DNA from: an uncultured Coriobacteriales bacterium
GTDB lineage: Bacteria; Actinomycetota; Coriobacteriia; Coriobacteriales; UMGS124
Direction: 5' to 3'
Length of the DNA: 13,192 nt
NCBI GenBank assembly: GCA_902464015.1
Contig: CABQHM010000076.1
Coordinates: 1-13,192, forward strand
Positions 12,607-13,192 of this stretch are shown here, in pieces (position 1 is the first letter of the stretch; every line of letters starts with the position of its first letter). The position numbers were made by a program, and so were the translations under genes. The notes under the pieces are model-generated. The model was not told the DNA's origin, made no database searches, and saw nothing but the letters and a program-made list of their open reading frames with translations.

Positions 12607-13192
12607 ATGAACAACCGCGCGTTGATCGGCCTGTCTGCCGCTGCTATGTCGGCCCTCGTGGCCACTGCAGTTGGCTGCGGCGAGCCCCAGCAGAAGACCT
12701 ACACTCCTGCTGAGGAGCCCGCTGCCACGGTAGAGGCCCCGGCCACCACTGAGGCCGAGACCACCGAGACTGAGGCCACTGAGCCCGAGGCTACCGAGGC
12801 CGACAAGGCCGAGGAGACCACTGAGGCTGAGGGCGAGAAGGCCGAGCAGGCCGCTCCTGCCGCCGACGACAGCAAGGCCGAGGAGCCCGCTGCCGACGAG
12901 AAGGCCGAGGACGCCAAGACCGACGAGAAGGCCGAGCCCGCCGCCGACGAGAAGGCCGAGAAGCCCGCTGCCGAGGAGGCCAAGTCTGACGACAAGGCCG
13001 AGCAGGCCGCTCCCGCGGCCGAGGCCGGCGCCCTGACCGACGGCTCCTACACCGCCGAGGGCAAGGGCATCGGCGGTACCGTGCCCGTGACCGTCGAGGT
13101 CAAGGACGGCAAGATCGCAACGGTCACCGTCGGCGACAACTCCGAGACCCAGGGCATCGGCTCCAAGGCCATCGAGCAGCTGCCTTCGGCCA
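12607..13192 (+). CDS. FMN-binding domain lipoprotein (partial, cut by window end)
   Basis: 195 codons are visible and the frame runs off the right edge. Residues 1-24 form a lipoprotein-type signal (MNNRALIGLSAAAMSALVAT, then AVGC with C24 as the lipidated residue; Ala at -3 is slightly off consensus). Residues 25-140 are a low-complexity linker of Ala, Glu, Lys, Asp, Thr and Pro. From about 141 an FMN-binding domain begins: TDGSYTAEGKGIGG, then VEVKDGKIATVTV and SETQGIGSKAIEQLP, as in PplA- and RnfG-like proteins. The Ser/Thr to which ApbE would attach FMN lies further on and is outside the window. The strong AAGGAGG decides the start. It is a likely substrate of the ApbE at 3465 and a candidate electron carrier at the cell surface (inference). 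Confidence 0.9.
   Translation, partial: MNNRALIGLSAAAMSALVATAVGCGEPQQKTYTPAEEPAATVEAPATTEAETTETEATEPEATEADKAEETTEAEGEKAEQAAPAADDSKAEEPAADEKAEDAKTDEKAEPAADEKAEKPAAEEAKSDDKAEQAAPAAEAGALTDGSYTAEGKGIGGTVPVTVEVKDGKIATVTVGDNSETQGIGSKAIEQLPSA
12679..13026 (+). repeat. Low-complexity acidic/basic linker repeats in the FMN-binding lipoprotein
   Basis: DNA repeats encode ADEKAE-like units. GCCGACGAGAAGGCCGAG occurs at 12892-12909, again with one change at 12919-12936, and exactly at 12943-12960. The encoded linker alternates Ala/Glu/Lys blocks with AAPAA spacers. It probably spans the cell wall or forms an extended charged stalk. Confidence 0.75.

Noticed and set aside
12892..12960. Regularly spaced short repeats considered as a CRISPR array
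   Set aside because: Spacing is 24-27 bp with repeats of 18 bp that are in-frame coding sequence for a Lys/Glu/Ala linker; there are no spacers or cas genes.
12699..12995. Minus-strand Ser/Ala/Val-rich open frame
   Set aside because: It is the reverse reading of the GAG/GCC-rich linker of the FMN-binding lipoprotein; its low complexity comes from that repeat.

Overview
The window is GC-rich and densely coded. It looks like a chromosomal segment of an anaerobic actinobacterium, most likely of class Coriobacteriia (Collinsella/Olsenella-like). The case rests on high GC, strong Shine-Dalgarno sites, a 4Fe-4S aldo/keto reductase, an ApbE plus FMN-binding-lipoprotein set, and a stand-alone citrate synthase. 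This taxonomy is inferred from protein style, not from a marker gene.

Layout. (1) 76-2532, minus strand: a two-gene unit of a 4Fe-4S aldo/keto reductase followed 3 nt later by a MATE-family exporter. (2) 2594-5384, plus strand, divergent from the first unit across about 60 bp: a three-gene operon of a Gx-transporter/EetB-like membrane protein, an ApbE-type FMN transferase (8-nt overlap) and a NusG-domain-II/EetA-like membrane-anchored protein (6-nt gap). (3) 5385-5904: a non-coding stretch with a 148-bp inverted-repeat (MITE-like) element, a 24-bp direct repeat, and a minus-strand tRNA-Lys(CUU) with a readable promoter and intrinsic terminator. (4) 5905-8247, minus strand: a full-length MMPL/RND-superfamily transporter. 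(5) 8389-10279, plus strand: a HIT-family protein and, 1 nt later, a trigger-factor-like protein without the usual ribosome-binding signature, closed by a strong terminator. (6) 10410-12283, minus strand: an ACT-domain protein and downstream a citrate synthase, each preceded by a leader with strong inverted repeats. (7) 12607 to the right edge, plus strand: an FMN-binding lipoprotein with a long acidic Ala/Glu/Lys linker, cut by the window end.

How the genes fit together. The most coherent theme is extracytosolic flavin redox chemistry. ApbE enzymes attach FMN covalently to FMN-binding domains outside the membrane, and a candidate substrate sits at the right edge. The EetB-like and EetA-like partners of the ApbE gene resemble parts of the flavin-based extracellular electron transfer locus described in Listeria. 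The other genes are housekeeping or transport. No CRISPR array, phage gene, transposase or integrase is visible.

Positions were read by eye; promoters and RNA structures are pattern-based and have not been folded or searched.
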